64,000 nt of DNA from Heterocephalus glaber (Eukaryota; Chordata; Mammalia; Rodentia; Bathyergidae), in the NCBI RefSeq assembly GCF_000247695.1, contig NW_004624784.1, positions 15,604,969 through 15,668,968 on the forward strand, read 5' to 3'. Positions 12,921 through 25,443 of this stretch are shown piece by piece; the first letter of the stretch is position 1, and every line of letters begins with the position of its first letter. The position numbers were made by a program, and so were the translations under genes. The notes under the pieces are model-generated. The model did not search any database and was not told where the DNA came from. It saw only the letters and a program-made list of their open reading frames with translations.

Positions 12921-13699
12921 AAAAGTAGGACATATATCCGTGTCTACTTTAGCTGACTATCCATTATGAATTAGAAAACAGATTTCCAGATTACATTCTT
13001 TGTTGAAATAGAATTCCCTCGTAAAAACAAATCTTTGGTTTACTTTGAAAACATTTTTTACTGTGGTAAAAAATGCATAAGATAAAATTTACCATTTTAA
13101 CCATTTTCAAGTATAAGTTCAGCCTCCCCTATCTTTGATTTATCATTGGTATTTTAAGTATAAAAATACATGCAGAGATTTCCATTTATTCCCATTACAT
13201 TTTATTATTGGTTTGGCTTTTTATTAGAGCCTATCAAAATATTTTCTAATCTTGATTCTGTCATCCACTTTTATGTATTTCTTTCTGCTTTGAATCACTT
13301 CTAAATTCTATCAGCATCTATTCTGTTTATTTGCCTAAGCTGTTGGTTAAAGTCAAATGCTAGTTTTTCTGTGTCTGACACTGGCTGTAGTGCATTTCCT
13401 GGGAAAATTATATGTGTCTGGCACTTGAGAAATCTGAGCCTTTGTCCTGTTCAAGTTCTCTGAGGCTGTGTGTGACCTCTGGAAGGGGTTTTCCCTTTCA
13501 AGTTTGGACTTCAATGTAAGCTCTAAGAACAGGGTCCCAGGCCGAATGTGTTTTATCCTTTGTTTTTCTTCAAGTGGCAGGACTTGGAAATAGGCTGTGT
13601 TGAGGTGTCTACAGATGTGATGCCTGTGGTTTCTGAGGTCTGAACATTGGTTAGGTTTTGTAGCCTATTTCTTAGTAATTCAGATCAATTAAACACATA

Positions 13700-14045
13700 G
13701 TCACCAGCACCTACTACATGCCAGGCACTGTGGTAGGCACTCAGACGACAAAGATGAATAAGATTATAACTCGAGCTCTGGGAGCTCACAATCTCATGAG
13801 GGAAACAGACAAGCAAACCATGGGCCTGTCTCTAGGTATGTGGTATGTGCTACAGGAGACAAAAATGAGAGATGAGGAAATGCAGAGGAAGAGATCCTGT
13901 AATTTGCTTTGGAAAAGCTTCACCAAGGATGTGACATTTGAACTAGATCTTGAAGGATAAGTAGTTGATTTCTAGTAAAAAGGTTACAGAGGGCCGTTTC
14001 CATCCGAGGGAACAGCATATGCTAATCCCTAACACAAGACCAGGC
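13700..14045 (-). mobile_element. L2 relic, antisense
   Basis: ACCTACTACATGCCAGGCAC, GAGCTCACAATCTCATGAGG and GACATTTGAACTAGATCTTG are the L2 3' region read in reverse. Confidence 0.75.
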
Positions 14046-14092
14046 TCCACCTGTTTGGGAAATGGCTCAGGATGCCTGGAGCCCAGAATGCC

Positions 14093-14244
14093 TGGGCCAT
14101 CCACAGGCCAGTTTCCTGCAAGACCCTGGCTGGCTCCAGCACCTCCAGTCTAGCCATTCAGTTAGCCCCAGAATAAGGAAAATTTGAGTTTGCACTGCAG
14201 GTAAGAATGAACTTGATGAGAAGGAGAAACTCTATCCGTCACCA
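14093..14244 (+). repeat. Copy 1 of a local 150-bp direct duplication
   Basis: TGGGCCATCCACAGGCCAGT to CTATCCGTCACCA. It matches 15091-15239 with scattered substitutions and a few small indels, 998 bp apart at the start. Confidence 0.9.
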
Positions 14245-14274
14245 CTGCACAGGCTTCCCAACTGGCAAAGTGTG

Positions 14275-14445
14275 GTTACCAGCTTTATCTTGTTCAAGCT
14301 TCACTGTGTACTTGGGAAGACCACGGAACAGAAATATGACTTTATTTTGCCATTGAAAAAGCTGAGACTTCAGGAGGTCCCTGCTTTGACCCAGATCACA
14401 CAGCTCAGGGGTGAGAGAACATGCACAGGCTTGATCCCTACTCCT
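14275..14445 (-). mobile_element. MIR relic, antisense
   Basis: TTTATTTTGCCATTGAAAAA, GCTGAGACTTCAGGAGG and CCCAGATCACACAGCTCAGG. Confidence 0.65.
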
Positions 14446-15090
14446 CTGACATCACATCTAGGACTCTTTCCAAGTATGCCCTGCTCCTCCTCCACACCAA
14501 AAGGGGTGGAAAGCATCTTAAAGGGTAGAAAGCCATTTCTGGTGATCATGGGCCAGCATTTAGCACATTATGACAATGATGGAAGGATATCCCCTCCATT
14601 CTCTAGGGAAGGGGTACACCTGCCTCAGTGTTCTAGAAATGTTCCAGTTACCTTAATCTGGAGCAATGGGGCAGCAGCTGAGCCCCAGTGATCCCGGTCA
14701 CAACCCACAGTTTGCAGGTGCCACCTCCCAGGCCTTCCTGTAGGCTGGGTGGAGAGAGATGCCAAGTGAAGCAAGTCCATTGGACTGTGGGAGAGAAGCA
14801 GGAACAAGTGAGGTAGTGAAATGAGAGTTGAGGTGGCTCCCTTCAACCAGATCTGGAAAGACAGCCATGTCATCAGATCTGGACTTAATGTTTTTTATCA
14901 GCTATGTCATTGTATCTTGAACTAGACCCCTATATGGTCCAAGCACCTTCTCATGGGCTGGCAGCCATGAGGGAAAGCATGCCCAAGAACATGCTTATCT
15001 GCTTTGTAAGGGAATTAGAATAGGAATAGCTTTGGGCAACTGAGCCCTATTGAGTGCCAGTGGGCTGACTGTGTCTACTTTCTGTTCTCC

Positions 15091-15239
15091 TGGGCCATCC
15101 ACAGGCCACTTTCCTGGACACCCCTGGTTGGCTCTCACACCTCCAGTCTAGCCACTCAGCCCCAGGAGTAAGGAAAATTTGAGTTTGCAATGCAGGTAAG
15201 AATGAATGTTATGAGAAGGGAAAACTCCATCCATCACCA
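15091..15239 (+). repeat. Copy 2 of the local 150-bp direct duplication
   Basis: TGGGCCATCCACAGGCCACT to CATCCATCACCA. Like copy 1 it contains GCAGGTAAGAATGA, a strong consensus-like 5' splice site. Confidence 0.9.
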
Positions 15240-15599
15240 GGCTCTGAGCACAACAAGTGTATCCTCCTGGTGAGTGGCCTCTTGAGAAGGGCCACAGAAA
15301 GCTGGTAGGTGAAAGTTAGTTTTGTTGCCTGGTGAGTTTTAAAAGTAATCTCTGAATTCTACTTGTTCACTGTTTTCCATTTTGTATTTGGGCTCTCACA
15401 AACAACATTCTAATGGTGTTCACAGAAATCAGAAGTCGCTCACAGGGATTAAGTGATTTTTAGCTGTTCACCAAACTTGATGATCCCCTCCAAGTCAAAG
15501 TGGGCTTTTGCTCCTCAGTGTTTTCCTCTCTAGGTCTCCCTCATGGGTGTATGATTACCCCCTTGAGAAACACCTGCTTTTACTTTTCAGGATACCACA

Positions 15600-16703
15600 T
15601 TTGTCTTCCTTCTTGAGCACCCGCACTTTCTCACATTCATTTGCCAACTCCTCCTCATCCCAACCTTGACCCTTTTGTCTTCATCTAGACTCAGTGCCTT
15701 TGTGATCTCACTGAATCCCATGGCTTTAAAGGCCACCTGAAAGCTGATAGCCCAATTTCTACTTTCTAACCTAATGCTTCCCCTAAGTCCAAACTCATTT
15801 CCCCACCTCTACTGGGATATCTAATTAACATCTCAAACATGTCCAGAAGATCACTTTTTATTTTCTACCACCAGCCTAGCCCTCCCTGAGGACCATTCCA
15901 TTGAGAAAGCCCACACCGTGAAAATCGTCTTGACTCCTTTCTTCTCTTTGTACTCTGCAACCCCTCCACCAGCCAGTACTATAAAAAGTATACTCAAAAT
16001 GAGTCCTAAATCCAGATCCTTTCACTGCTTAAACTGCTACCTTTCTTTCTTGCCTATAGCCCTCTCTGCTTTCTCCCCTTTCCCCATCAGCCAATCACTC
16101 CAGGGTGAACAGCTAAGTCAGACCATGCTATTATTCCTCTGCTCAAATCCTCAAAGCACTCACCATCTTCCCTGGGGTGTGAGATGCTGTCATCATCACG
16201 ATTCCATATCACCTCACTCCTGCTATTTCTCCCCACCCATGCTGCACTCATATTTCTTGGCATGCAACCCTGTTCCTACCTCAGGACCTTTCCTTTATCT
16301 GGACTAATCTTCTGTCAGACCTCCAAAAGGTGGAGATCCTACTCCATTCGGTGCAAATGTTACCTCCCCTGAGTGGCCTTTATTATCCTTTTTTCCTTCT
16401 GGTGTTTAAGATGGAACCCAAGGCCTTCTGCATGCTAGGCAAGTGCTGTACCACTGAGCCACGTCTCCAGCCCCTTATCCAGCTTCAGATATTCTCTCAC
16501 CCTACTATGTCTTATCATTCTGCAGATTAATGATCTCTAAATGAAATTATGTTATGAGTTGCTTTGCTTATTCCTTTTATGTCTCTTCATCAAGAAAAGA
16601 AGTTCCATGAGGCCAGCAACTTGTGTCATCTCCTACATCATACTCCTGGTACCCAGAACAGTGCCTGCATGTGCTCAGCAAATACTTGTTGAATTAATGA
16701 ATT
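15600..16703 (+). mobile_element. L2 relic, reverse-transcriptase region to 3' end
   Basis: 15718-15760 corresponds to the L2 RT segment before and after the YADD box (decayed to ADS). The copy runs through TCAGGACCTTTCC and TTCCATGAGGCCAGCAACTT to the typical end GAACAGTGCCTGCATGTGCT / TTGTTGAATTAATGAA. The ID at 16389-16474 interrupts it. Confidence 0.85.
16389..16474 (-). mobile_element. ID SINE, antisense, inside L2
   Basis: GGAACCCAAGGCCTTCTGC to GTCTCCAGCCCC. It is diverged. It splits an L2 copy that resumes after 16475. Confidence 0.85.
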
Positions 16704-17589
16704 TGTTTTTCTGTCAATCTTTAAAAATTAGTTCTTGATAAGCCAACTTGACCATGTCACAAATGGATTTCTTTTAATAAGATGAATAATTTTACCCTTC
16801 AGTCTACCCTGTAAGCACAAATATTTGAGTGTGTGGGCCCTTCCTGACTTCACCTCCTTTCACATAGTTTATATATTGTCTTAGCTAATCTCAACCTCAG
16901 CTTCTGCTGGAGCTCAGTTTGGGCCCCAGCATATTCCTCCTGGGGACTTGTGGCCCTTTATCCTCTGCTGCTCCCATCTTTCGGGCCCTGTTGCTCTCAG
17001 AGATGCCTCCTCTCACCTCTCAAGTACCTCTTGAGACTCTGATCCATGTTAGGAACTGTGGTTCCTTTTTGCCCATGAAGGACACAAAAATAGATGTCTC
17101 AAGTTCTGAAATATTCACATACTAGTGAAAGTTAAAAACACGCAGAGAAATAGGGAATTACATGATGAATGCCATGTGGCCAGAAGAGAGGGCTCCTGGA
17201 TCCTACAGGAAAGAGGAACTGACCTTGTGCAAGGGTACAGTGCATGGGGTGTGGTAATGTATGGAACAAGTATTTTGTGTGGCCAGAGCTCAGGATAGCT
17301 GAAAGGACATAAAGTAGGAGCATGAACAGCAAGAAACACAGCAGAAAAAGTAGGTAGCAAACAAGACAAATTATATGTTATTCTAAGGAATTTTTATTCC
17401 TTGAAAGTTCTAAATTCATTAATTCAGCCAATATATGTTGAACTCCTCTTATATGCTAAGCACAGTAGTAGGCTCTGAGTGTACAGTATTTAATAAGTAG
17501 TCACTTTCCTTTCCATTACTGAGCCAATAATCCATTGGCCCAGGGGAAATTTGTACAGCAGCTCTTGCCCTTGAGAGCTATATAGATGG

Positions 17590-18180
17590 GAAACTTTATT
17601 ACTGCCAAAAATGGAAACAATTCCACCTAGGTAGAGACATGTTTAAGCAAATCATGGTACAACCATATAAAAGAATATTATGTAGCCATTAAAAATGAGG
17701 TTTATGAACATAGGAAAAATACTCATTTTCCTTAACAGAAATATGTGTGATGTGCTCCCTGCAAAAACTAAGGTAAAGCTAGGGACAGTGGTGCAAACCT
17801 ATAATCCCAGATACTCTGGAGGCTGAGGCAGGAGTGATCACAGGTTTCAAGCAAGCCTGGGAAACTTAGTGAGACCTCATCTCAAAAAACTAAAGGGGCT
17901 GGGGATGTATCCCAGTGGTACAGTGCTTGCCCAACATATGAAGACCCTTAGGTTCAATCCCCAACACCATAAACAGAGCAGAAAGGATAAAAATCTATAC
18001 AGAATGGTATACATCCGTGAAGAAAAACAAGCATAAAAAAAGACTATACATATACAACAATGTTAGTTATGGTTGCCTCTTTTCTATTACTTTAGACATT
18101 TTCTGTGCCTCAAAGTTTTTCTATTAAGTGCGTATTTACTTTTTTAGCATAATATTTATTGTAAAAGGAAAAGGATGAAC
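17590..18180 (+). mobile_element. Old L1 3' end, interrupted
   Basis: CATGGTACAACCATATAAAA, GTAGCCATTAAAAATGAGG and, after the SINE, AGTTATGGTTGCCTC are features of old mammalian L1 3' ends. It is split by the dimer at 17777-17974. Confidence 0.75.
17777..17974 (+). mobile_element. B1/ID dimeric SINE
   Basis: B1 arm (GGTGCAAACCTATAATCCCA), a short A-rich linker, then an ID arm of full length (GGGGCTGGGGATGTATCCCA to CCCCAACACC). It interrupts an old L1 3' end. Confidence 0.9.
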
Positions 18181-18669
18181 AAATCAAGTAATAAAGTGTG
18201 TGGGGGAGGGAATAAGACAAAAATCTGCATATCTGATTTGACTTAGGTGTCATCACCTCTGGAGCTCTGGGCTGAGGGGAGGACTTCGTACCTTAAAACA
18301 ATTCCTTAGGCTCCATGGCCAGCCCTTCCATGTTCACCCACAGAGGGATGGAACAGCTGCCTATGCATGGGGCAGATCAGCACAGGATGAAGTGTGCAGG
18401 GAAGGAGCCCTCTGGTTGGCGTAGCCACCTCTCTGCTTAAAGACTCTGACTCGCTATGTGACCTTGCACAATCCAGCTTGCTTTCCAAGGAGACTCCTTC
18501 ACAGGCTGTCCACTCTCCTGGTGAGCAGGAGGATCAAAGCATTAGGGGAAGTAGGTGCTCCTTTTTGAGAACAAAAACATGCTTTTCTCAACCCCCATTT
18601 TTCCTCTCACCAGCACCCTCTTCCTGGCCTGCAAGCAACTAATATGTATATATTTGTTATTTCTTCTAG

Positions 18670-18704
18670 GAAATGATCGGAATGGCCTAGATTTCAACAG
18701 ACAG
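18670..18704 (+). CDS. POU2F3: POU2F3 coding exon 3 (numbering inferred)
   Basis: This 35-nt exon encodes NDRNGLDFNRQ after the last two bases of a split glycine codon. The acceptor is a pyrimidine-rich tract ending TTCTAG|GA and the donor is a strong CAG|GTAAGA. It belongs to the N-terminal part of POU2F3, ahead of the glutamine-rich transactivation region. It ends in phase 0, so it joins directly to IKTED in the next exon 28.2 kb downstream. Two coding exons are expected upstream (start methionine and the residues before this glycine). I looked for them between 1 and 18669 and did not find them. The exon is too short to stand out as an open frame and is recognised only by its match to POU2F3 and by its splice sites. 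Confidence 0.93.
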
Positions 18705-19574
18705 GTAAGAACGTGGGTCAGAAGATACATTTATCCTATCAATTTTGGGAGTGTCGTGTGTGGGAATATAAAAATTAAGTACAGTTTGGGGGTGATTATT
18801 AATAGACACCTAGCTTTCAGGAGTAAAGGACCCTAGATCCAGCCTCTCACCCTAATGTTGAGGTCTCCTTCTCAGATCACTTCAGAGTGCTGACAAATGG
18901 AGCAGCTGTTTAGCATGAGCTGCATGCCACATGTAGTCCTGCATGGCACATGGACTAGAAATCTAAGACTATAGCATTTTCTGCCCAGGTTTGGCCTCGT
19001 TACATCTTAATGAGATAGAGGGGAATCTATGGAGTCACCAAGGACATTGTGCCTGGGTTTCTGTAGGGAGCTCCTAATTGAAAGAAAGTTGATAGGGACC
19101 ATGACAAGGAAAACAGAAGAGCTCAGAAAAGAGCCCTAACCATACTGGGGGGACAGTGTAAACACATTTGAAAGGCAACAGAATTGGGCGAGGTTAGACT
19201 GAGTTACGAGGGCTTTGGACAGGAGCAGGTGCTGTTGGAAAGATTACAGATTGGGGATGAGTAAAGAAAAGGGTGAAGTGGAGGGAGAGGATTTTCCCCC
19301 TTGAGGTTTCAGGCTGATGGGAGACCTAGCAGATGGAACGTAAAACAGGGTGTCTGTCCAGAGCAGCAGTAAGAGTGGGAGAGTTTGCAGGAGGAAAAAG
19401 TCTAACCTGGAGACAAACAGAAAGCAATAATGGAGGCCTTAGAGTAAGGCAGAGGGGAGAGAATTAGATACAAAATCCGAAAGCCTGGGTATTGCTCCAG
19501 TTTCTGCCACTAGCCATATAACTTTGATTTAATACTTTTGGCCCGAGTTTTTTCAGCTGAAAAGTTAATAAAGT

Positions 19575-19860
19575 ATGTGGGAAGGCTCCTACTTTATGCC
19601 AGATATGGGAACACCACAAATTAAGACATAGTCTCTGTACTGAGGGAGCCCGAAGTCCACCAGTATATACATATAGATGGGGGGGGGGTGCTAAGAGAGT
19701 CTTAAGTGAATAAGTCTCATCTATGCTTGCTTAGGTGTGTAAAAAGCATGGCGTCTAACAGAAATAGGGAAGATTGATTCTTCCTGGGAACTCAGAACAG
19801 GCTTCATGGAGGAGGTGGTGTCTGAGCAGAGCTCTGAAGGATGAGGGGGCATTTGTCAAG
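19575..19860 (-). mobile_element. L2 relic, antisense
   Basis: CTCCTACTTTATGCCAGATA and TTCATGGAGGAGGTGGTGTC, ending near AGCTCTGAAGGATGAG. Confidence 0.7.
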
Positions 19861-20125
19861 CAAGGAAGAGTAGGTTGGAGAAGACAGCAAGTGGGAGGGA
19901 GCCAAATCCCAACATGGGGCATAGTGGATGATCTCTAGGATTCCTTCCCTGTGTTCTGCTCTTCTGAATTTGGGTTTGGGTGGAAGATTGTGATGGGGCT
20001 GGAGATGAAATGCAGAGATATTACACAAGTTCTTTTCCTTCTTTATCTGTAGAATGATCTGAAGCTAGACTAACATTTCCTAGCAGGCTATTAATTCTGG
20101 TTGCTTCACAGTCAGAGGAATAATC

Positions 20126-20147
20126 TTTTTTTTTTTTTTTTTTTTTT
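20126..20147. repeat. Poly(T) tract flanked by target-site duplications
   Basis: About 22 T between AATAATCTT (20119-20127, sharing two T) and AATAATCTT (20148-20156), with no element body. Confidence 0.85.
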
Positions 20148-21204
20148 AATAATCTTGAGTCCTAAGCCTAAACCTTTTAGATAGGCAAATTTTATGATTT
20201 TGTTCATTAGAAAAGCTGAGAAATTTGCCAACAAATGAAGACCCGCTATCCCTCCCTTCTTCTCTGCCTCCACTGAGATAAGCTTTATTAAATAGAGATA
20301 TAGATTAGATAAGAGGAAGGATTTCCAGTCAATGAGGTTTTTAAAATCCTAGAACAACTACCAAGGGAGGGAACACTATAGAATCAGCTTCTTACTCAAG
20401 GTCTTTCAATGGAAGACAGACTCTTATCTATGAGATGGTTTGGCCAGGTTTGTCCCAAGGGTGTACTCCCAGGGCTCTGTATCTGTAGGAGAGTGCTAAG
20501 CAAGTGAGGTTGTAGGCTCTACCCTATGCTTTCTGCCCTCATCACCTCCCCCACCATCACTACCTCCGGGCCCACCTCTCACTACCCTGGGCCTTGGACA
20601 GGAAGTGCCAGGAGGAGGCTGCCCCACTCCAAGATGTGGCCATGCCAGCCTGCTGGAAGGTAGCCAGCTGCACAGGCTTGGTGGGTTTGGCTGCCTCTGT
20701 GATCCATCTAGAGCTTGAAAAATGCTTGTGCTGGTTACAAGGCTAGGGGTAGGTCCTCTGGCTCTGGGCAGGCTACAGGGAGGCCTCTGACCCTTTGGCC
20801 ATCTTTTGGAGTACAGTTCCCCACAAGCTGGCCTTTGGAGTAGACTCACTTTGGCTTGTTTCCCTTGGACAAGCCTTGTGGAATGGATTATTCCCCCAGC
20901 CCCAATCCAGGAAGAGTTTGGATTTCTCATTGCTGCCAAGGGCAGACCCAGTAGTTCCATGATTTGGGGAGAGATTTGGAAGGAGAGATGCTCAACCTAG
21001 TCACACTCTTTTACACACTTGGCAGGAACTCTTCTTGCTCACAAGCACATCCATAGCCTTCCTAAGGCTCCACCCTTCACCCTCTGACTCTCCCTCAGAG
21101 GCCATCAGATTCCCATGCCCACACACTCACCACACCAGCTCAGCTGCAGAGCTGCAGGTGCCACCCAGGCCACTGCTTGGCCATCATACCTCATGCTTCA
21201 TGGC

Positions 21205-21420
21205 CAGGGAAGTAGACACTCAACACACTTTATCTCATTTAATTCTCTTGTAAACCAGTGAGGCAACTGTGTTACTAACCCTATTTTACAGGTGAGGAAA
21301 CTACCTCCCAGATAGCCCTATTTTTTTCAGCAGGGATGTGAGAGATTTAGTAACTTGGCAAAGGTGACACAACTGACAGGGCCAAAATTTGAACTCACAT
21401 TTCCTTGACTCCAGAGCCCA
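21205..21420 (-). mobile_element. MIR relic, antisense
   Basis: CCCTATTTTACAGGTGAGGA and AGGTGACACAACTGACAGGG to CTTGACTCCAGAGCCC. Confidence 0.82.
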
Positions 21421-21997
21421 CTTTTCCAATTGTGTCCTCCTCTGCAGTCTTTCAACTTCTCTCTTCTGGTACGCACACAGACTTCTTGGGGAGAGGCCTG
21501 GGAGCAGTCTGAGTGTGACTTCACTGTGACTAAGTGGAAGGAAGTGGGAGGCAGAGGGAATGGGGAGGAAAGGAAAGTATGATTGTGGAGGAACTGCTTG
21601 GGTCAGACACAGATGAGTGGTTGGAAGACACAGGAGAGCAAAGGAAGAACCACTGCCCTTGGTAGGGCTCCTGTTGAAAGACCCAGGCTAGCTAGTGTGA
21701 TTGAGAATTGCAGCTAGATGCTGGGTAACCAACAATCCCAAGGTTGCATGAACAAGGAATGTTGGCTCATCCAACGTTCAGGCAATGTTTCCATCTCAAG
21801 CTACTTAATTTCCTGAGGTCAGGAAGACAGCCTGAACTTGTCTGGGGATAACTGTGAGAAAGGCAAAACACCCTGAAGTCCCTTAGTCCCCAGGGTACAT
21901 AAGTTGAGAAGCAATAGGGAACAGCCAGGTCTCTGGATGGAGATTCAGAAGACCTGAGTTCCCACACTGTCTCTCCCTCACTTGATGCAAACCTATT

Positions 21998-22083
21998 CTT
22001 TTTTTTTTTTGTACTGGGGACTGAACTCAGGTCCTTGTGCTTGCCCAGCAGGCGGCAAAACCCCTGAGCTAAATCCCCGGCCC
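21998..22083 (-). mobile_element. ID SINE, antisense, with target duplication
   Basis: Its diagnostic middle reads GCCCAGCAGGCGGCAAAACC. Flanking copies GATGCAAACCTATT and GATACAAACCTATT differ at one base. Confidence 0.95.
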
Positions 22084-22191
22084 GATACAAACCTATTGTT
22101 CCTGGGGCTTAATTTTCCCATGAATGAAATGAAAACGTGTAATGAGATGATGTCTATGGCCCCTCACAGTCTGTGTGTTAGTGTGCCGTCA

Positions 22192-22287
22192 TTTTTCTTT
22201 TCTTTTCTTTTTTTGGTACCAGGAACTGAGCTCAGGGCCTCATGCTTGCCAGGCAGATGCTGCACCACTGAGCTACATCCCCAGCCC
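22192..22287 (-). mobile_element. ID SINE, antisense
   Basis: A TTTTC-rich tail complement, then GGTACCAGGAACTGAGCTCA to CTACATCCCCAGCCC. Confidence 0.9.
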
Positions 22288-22524
22288 TGCTATAATTTTT
22301 CCTATGCTGTGTTCTGACTGGTTAGCTGGACTCTGACTTTCACTCTCCTTGTATTTATTTTTGCTTTGAAGAGAAATGGGGAAGAGAGTCACCCTATGTG
22401 GTAGGAAGTCAGAGAAAATAATTCCAGGGAACCTTTTGAACCTTTATGATCAAGTGTGACCCAGTGAAAGAATCATTTGAAGTGTAGGAACACAGATAGA
22501 AGGATCTAGTGGGGTGCCTCTGGG

Positions 22525-23085
22525 GCCATCCATTCATTCCTTGAATATTTAGCTATTCTTAAGTGCTAGATAGAGGATATTATTTAAAAGAAGATAAATT
22601 GTAATATTCACAGTGGACTCTGAAAGAGACACGAGTGCTGAGCTCTGGGACACTGTCAATTGAAAGCACAGAGAGATGGTGTGGGACATGGGCAGCAAAG
22701 GAAAAGTAAGACTTTGACTGGCAGAAAGACATGGCAACAATGTTCTAGAATAGGAGACAGTGGGTGTGAAGACTTGCTGTGGAAAAGGGTGCAGCTTTGC
22801 AGAACGGTGAGAGGACCGGCAAGGGATGAGTTGCTGGAAGATGAGGTTGGAGCTGTGAGTTGCAACAGATTAGGAAGAGCTCTGAATGCCCAAGAAGAAG
22901 TATGGAGTTTATCTCATGGGCAGTCGGGAGCCAGTAGGTATTTTGAAGCATACCTAGTTTCATTCAGTGGAAGAGCATAGTAGGGTGTGGGTGAGATGGG
23001 AAAGGAGGATGGATGAAGGGCCCACGCAGGAGAGGCCAGATGGAAAGCTGATGCAAGGGACAGAAGTGGGCCACACTAAGGGCAG
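22525..23085 (-). mobile_element. L2 relic, antisense, part 1
   Basis: GCTCTGAATGCCCAAGAAG and GCAGTCGGGAGCCAGTAGGT follow the antisense L2 order. A MIR at 23090 separates it from part 2. Confidence 0.65.
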
Positions 23086-23089
23086 AGAT

Positions 23090-23330
23090 TCTAGCACACA
23101 AAGCCAGATTACCTAGGGTTTGAATCTTGGCTTTGCACTACCTGACTGTGACATTAGGCAAGTTCGTCTAACTCTTTGCTTCAACCTTCTTGTCTGTAAA
23201 ATGGAAAGAATGCTGGTGTTTAGCTCACAGGATGGTTGTGCACAACAAATGAATAAGAATAAGTATGTGTGTCTCTTAGGCAAGTGTCTGGAACATATAC
23301 ATTGCATAAGTATTTTCTGTTATTACTGTG
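23090..23330 (+). mobile_element. MIR, well preserved
   Basis: CTAGGGTTTGAATCTTGGCT, CTTGTCTGTAAAATGGAAAG and CAAGTGTCTGGAACATATAC span nearly the full element. Confidence 0.88.
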
Positions 23331-23394
23331 TCTGCAGACATGGAGGAATCAGATTTGAGAACTCTGAGATAAGATTAGGAGGATTTTGACAACA

Positions 23395-24240
23395 CGTTGG
23401 ATATGGACAGCAAAGGAGAGGGACAAGTCATGTAAATCCGAAATCCCTGGCTTGGGATGTTGAGCATTAGTGGAACTGCATCAGGGTTGGAGATGGAGTG
23501 AACTTTTCCAGAGGGTGGGAGGAAGAAGAGGAACAGATAGTGAGCTGCAGGCACTCAATACTTGGTAAGAAATCTGGATCTGGAGACAGGAGACAGATCA
23601 GGACTGGGGATGGATATTTGGGAGTCACCATCAAATGCTGTTGCATGAAGTGATGGGAGGGAGGGAGGTTACTAGGGAGAGTGTGCAGAGCAGGAAAAGG
23701 TCCAAGGACAGACGTGGGGAGAAGGAACACGTAAGGGACAGGCTGAAGAGTGAGTGCCTGTAGACGAGACTAAGCAGGAATGGTGAAAAGGAGGAGAATT
23801 ATGTCCACAAAGGAGAGATTTTATGAAGGTGGAGAGAGCCAATAGCATCAGAACTTGCAGACATATTATAGAGCCTAGAGTTTAAAAGTGGGCTCATGGG
23901 TTGCACAGTGAGGCAAATAGCAATGGCCTTATTGTAGTGTCTGTAGTGCCTATGATAAGAGCAGATGCCAGGTGGCCACACTTGATGGTTGAGTAGGAGT
24001 TAAGAAAATTATGGTGATTTGGATTACACAATGGTCTTTCAAGGAAGGAGCTGATGAAGGGATAAAAATGAAGAGAAGGCTTTGGGGTCTGGGGGAGTCT
24101 TGAGAGGGATAGAGAAAAGATGCAGTATAGAAGAGAGGACATGGAGGTGACAGTGGTGGGGGTCCCAGTAGAGGGCTTAGCCTAGAACAGGGAGGCACTT
24201 CTGAGAGTGAGGGGGCTGGCTGCCCTGTTGTTGAGTTCAG
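23395..24240 (-). mobile_element. L2 relic, antisense, part 2 (RT region)
   Basis: ATTTGGGAGTCACCATCAAA, GGTCCAAGGACAGACGTGGG and GAGCCAATAGCATCAGAAC align in order with the antisense of the L2 RT domain. Confidence 0.65.
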
Positions 24241-25443
24241 GAACTGTGAGGAGTGGATCTGTTCATCATGGAGCTTCTCTCTCCATTTCCTGCTCTTTGG
24301 CCCAACAGTTAACTTCAGAGGAACACTGGGTAGTAGAATTGGCTTAAAGAGGCTTGGGGAGCCCATAGGGACAGGGGCACACCTGGGTAGCCTCAGACCT
24401 GCTCTGTTCCAGTGACTTCTGGATCTCTCATTACCCAGAGCTGTGGGTTTCTGCCAGACAGATCAGGGTATGATTTTGTGTATGATGTTAGCTGTTGTCT
24501 TGCTTCAGGGCTTCCCAAAAGTTCTGTGAGCGTTGAGGAGGATCTGAAGCAAGGTGGCAGGTGTCCTCATCACTAAGGTTCCTGTGCCCAAAGATGAAAA
24601 GCAGTGGCCTTGGAGTTTTCTCCATCCCAGGCTCAGCAGCATTGTGAGCTTGCCTACACAGTACACAGCTTTCCTGTGCTGCTCTCTGGGCCCCCATGCC
24701 AGCTTGTCCAGAGAAGTCAACCCCCATATTCCCCTAAATAGCATTTAATTATAAACTAACTGGGATTTTTTCTTGTTTCCCTCAACATTACAGAGTTAAC
24801 AACCAAGTTTCTCTGGTGGCTCCTGGTGCACACTGATTTGTGGTTTAATAGGCTCAGTGAGTATTTTCTCTAAAATCGACAGGATTCAGCCTAAGGAAAG
24901 GTCTTAAAGGATCCAGAATGATGGAGAGGGTTCTCAAGCTGGCAAATAGGGTTTGTGGTGATGGCCCTTTCTCCCAGGCAGATGGGCACCAGGGTGGCTG
25001 AGCTCAGAGAGCAAGGGAGGAAATAAACTGACTGGGTTTGATTGTTTAGTTCCATAAACCTATACTTATCCTGGTATTGGAGAGGCAGAGAGGAGAACAA
25101 CATTGTCTCTGCCCACAGGAGCCCCCAGCCCAGTAAGGAGGAAAATGTAAGGGAGGTCCAGAGAAAGAAGCCACTGTAATGTCCACGGGGCTAATTCAGT
25201 TAGTCTGAGCCAGCCTTACAGACTAATCAAGCCTCCAGTAGTGGGTCCAACATGCCTGAGGGGAGCTCTGATCATCCTGTTGGAACACCTGGGAGCTAGA
25301 GAGTAAAGAAAGGCAAAACACTTTTGTTCCTCTGAGGATTGTTTCCTTCTGCAGCAGGATCCAGCTTCCTTCCAGTCTTAACACTTCTGGGTGGAGAAAG
25401 ACTTATGGGAGGCGGGGGGCGGGAGCAGGCTAAAAGAAAGAAG

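Larger units (their letters stand above)
1..18669 (+). other. Non-coding region upstream of exon 3 (probably intron 2)
   Basis: No exon of POU2F3 or of another gene is recognisable here on either strand. Open frames are short, and no frame longer than about 140 codons occurs. The SINE load is lower than in the rest of the window, with long SINE-free stretches (about 230-3700, 4260-12200 and 12930-16390) that carry MIR and L2 relics. Single-copy-looking stretches at 230-880, 4280-7320 and 8820-11100 hold nothing I can name. The most structured non-repeat DNA is at 7320-7480 (two palindromes, one containing an octamer) and around 10440-10560 (second octamer). Confidence 0.7.
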
